Assembly (NCBI RefSeq): GCF_000009365.1
Contig: NC_008260.1
Location: 1,771,501-1,835,500, forward strand
Direction of reading: 5' to 3'
From: Alcanivorax borkumensis SK2
GTDB lineage: Bacteria > Pseudomonadota > Gammaproteobacteria > Pseudomonadales > Alcanivoracaceae
DNA: 64,000 nt
The translations under genes and the position numbers were made by a program. Under the pieces are notes generated by a model. That model was given only the letters and a program-made list of their open reading frames with translations. It was not told the DNA's origin and did no database searches. The stretch's first letter is position 1; every line of letters begins with the position of its first letter. This document shows positions 63,078-64,000 of this stretch, in pieces.

Positions 63078-64000
63078 ATGGCGCGGTCACTGGAGGCACT
63101 TTGGGAAAAAGTTCACGCCCAAAAAAGTCGGATTCCCTCTCTCTATGGTGATATTGATTTCGATGTCACACCGGAGCGCTTTACCGATGACATCAAAACC
63201 CGCAGCGCCTTGCCGGAATCTTTTTCTCGCAAATACCGCGCCGGCATTCTTGCGGACAAAGAAAAAGTCGAACGGGCACGGGCCTACACCCTGCTTGGCG
63301 ACACCGTGTCTGATGCTTATGCCGCGTTGATGCCGCAATACGGGTTTCGCCACCTGATCACCATGCTCAAAAAAGCCTGCGATGAAGGGCTGGAAGCCGT
63401 GGACAATGCACCCCAGGAATTGATCGATTTTATCTCTGCCATGGAATCCACCCCGCACTGGGTAGACATGGACCTTGTCCGTGAAGGGGCGCGCCTGAGC
63501 CGCAATCAAATGGCCAACTTGGCGCCCTACGTGATTCGCGGTGCCTTTGTGGCCACCTTCATGAACAAATACTCCGGCCTGCCCATGGCCATCACCGGCA
63601 CCTTGGCCAACGAGTCGGTAAACCAGCGCATCAACGAAACCGCCAGTTTCTTCACCACCGCCACCCTCCCCGGCTCACTTGAACGGTTCGGCCCCGGCTT
63701 CAAAGCCGCGGCCATGGTCCGTCTGATGCATTCCATGGTGCGCTTCAACATCATCAAACGCGCCACCATCGACAAGGGCGGCCCTTGGGACCCGGCGGTA
63801 TATGGCATTCCTATTCCCCAAGTAGACCAAATGCCCGCCGGCACCATGCCCGCCTACCTCACGGCCTTCAGGGCACTGCGTAAAGGCCGTAAACAGTTCA
63901 CCGCCAACGAGCGAGCCATTGTCGAACTGTCACGCTACCAGTGCTTTTTACTTGGCTTGCCCGAAGAACTGCTGCCCGCCGAAGCACCAGAGATCATCAA
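63078..64000 (+). CDS. DUF2236 (MpaB-like oxygenase) protein, 5' part
   Basis: The frame starts at ATG 63078 after an AGAGGTG site and is open to the last base, giving 307 residues; the C-terminus is outside the window. DUF2236 features are clear: TGTLANESVNQRINETASFF near residue 175 and the FGPGFKAAAMVRLMHSMVR helix near 200-220, the latter holding the histidine typical of the heme-binding MpaB/latex-clearing-like group. Family members are oxygenases that act on polyprenoids or related hydrophobic substrates. It is separated from the HD gene by 267 bases and a hairpin, so it has its own promoter. Sequence is similar in base usage to the neighbours. Confidence 0.88.
   Translation, partial: MARSLEALWEKVHAQKSRIPSLYGDIDFDVTPERFTDDIKTRSALPESFSRKYRAGILADKEKVERARAYTLLGDTVSDAYAALMPQYGFRHLITMLKKACDEGLEAVDNAPQELIDFISAMESTPHWVDMDLVREGARLSRNQMANLAPYVIRGAFVATFMNKYSGLPMAITGTLANESVNQRINETASFFTTATLPGSLERFGPGFKAAAMVRLMHSMVRFNIIKRATIDKGGPWDPAVYGIPIPQVDQMPAGTMPAYLTAFRALRKGRKQFTANERAIVELSRYQCFLLGLPEELLPAEAPEII

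Overview
The window reads as a compact chromosomal segment of a gammaproteobacterium. Genes sit close together on both strands, GC content is moderate, and Pseudomonas/Oceanospirillales-type families are present: NAD-type glutamate dehydrogenase of the 1600-residue class, sthA, rlmM-tusA, hda-DUF2066-purMN-DUF3108, dcd-apbC, umuDC and a PA0069-type radical SAM protein. An Alcanivorax-like marine hydrocarbon degrader is my best guess, from fatty-acid oxidation genes and overall gene content, but that is inference. I see no insertion sequence, prophage, integron or CRISPR array. About 60 protein genes, one tRNA-Gly(CCC), two LexA boxes, a Fur box, several terminator-like hairpins, a REP-like repeat pair and one decayed short-chain dehydrogenase were found.

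Layout. 1-4048: 3' part of a DUF4129 / DUF4350 / MoxR ATPase / DUF58 membrane-linked operon. 4061-6066: EpmC and a MATE exporter. 6151-8427: a Fur box followed by a DUF3649 / PepSY / DUF3325 iron-linked membrane operon. 8424-15585: a cyclotransferase, a duplicated-domain hypothetical, an RhtX/AmpG-like transporter with tusA and rlmM, purU, an AraC regulator and a lone receiver domain. 15727-19133: a thiolase plus FadB/FadJ-like beta-oxidation pair. 19378-23107: tandem thioredoxin-fold GST_N protein, tiny charged protein, PilZ, Smr, sthA. 23433-28455: hda, DUF2066, purM, purN and two DUF3108 paralogues. 28452-33837: dcd, apbC, SIMPL lipoprotein, AraC regulator, patatin. 34102-36472: SOS-controlled umuDC, a small Cys protein and tRNA-Gly.

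36666-47976: extended SDR, rsmC, soluble lytic transglycosylase, spermidine-synthase-like protein, a 977-residue AsmA-like DUF748 protein, thioesterase, hydrolase, TetR with a wrecked SDR beside it, and a radical SAM gene behind a near-perfect LexA box. 48068-58132: NAD-glutamate dehydrogenase, DUF2288, PhoD-like phosphatase and a 7TMR-DISM hybrid histidine kinase. 58356-64000: metG, a REP-like pair, a Crp/Fnr regulator divergent from a class II aldolase / HD oxygenase-like / DUF2236 (MpaB-like) group that runs off the end.

Most of the window is recognisable core genome. The least explained parts are the aldolase-HD-DUF2236 group, the duplicated-domain hypothetical at 9339, the tandem GST_N protein, the DNA-damage-linked radical SAM protein and the small proteins at 20303 and 36003. 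I did not find a clearly new defence or mobile system.
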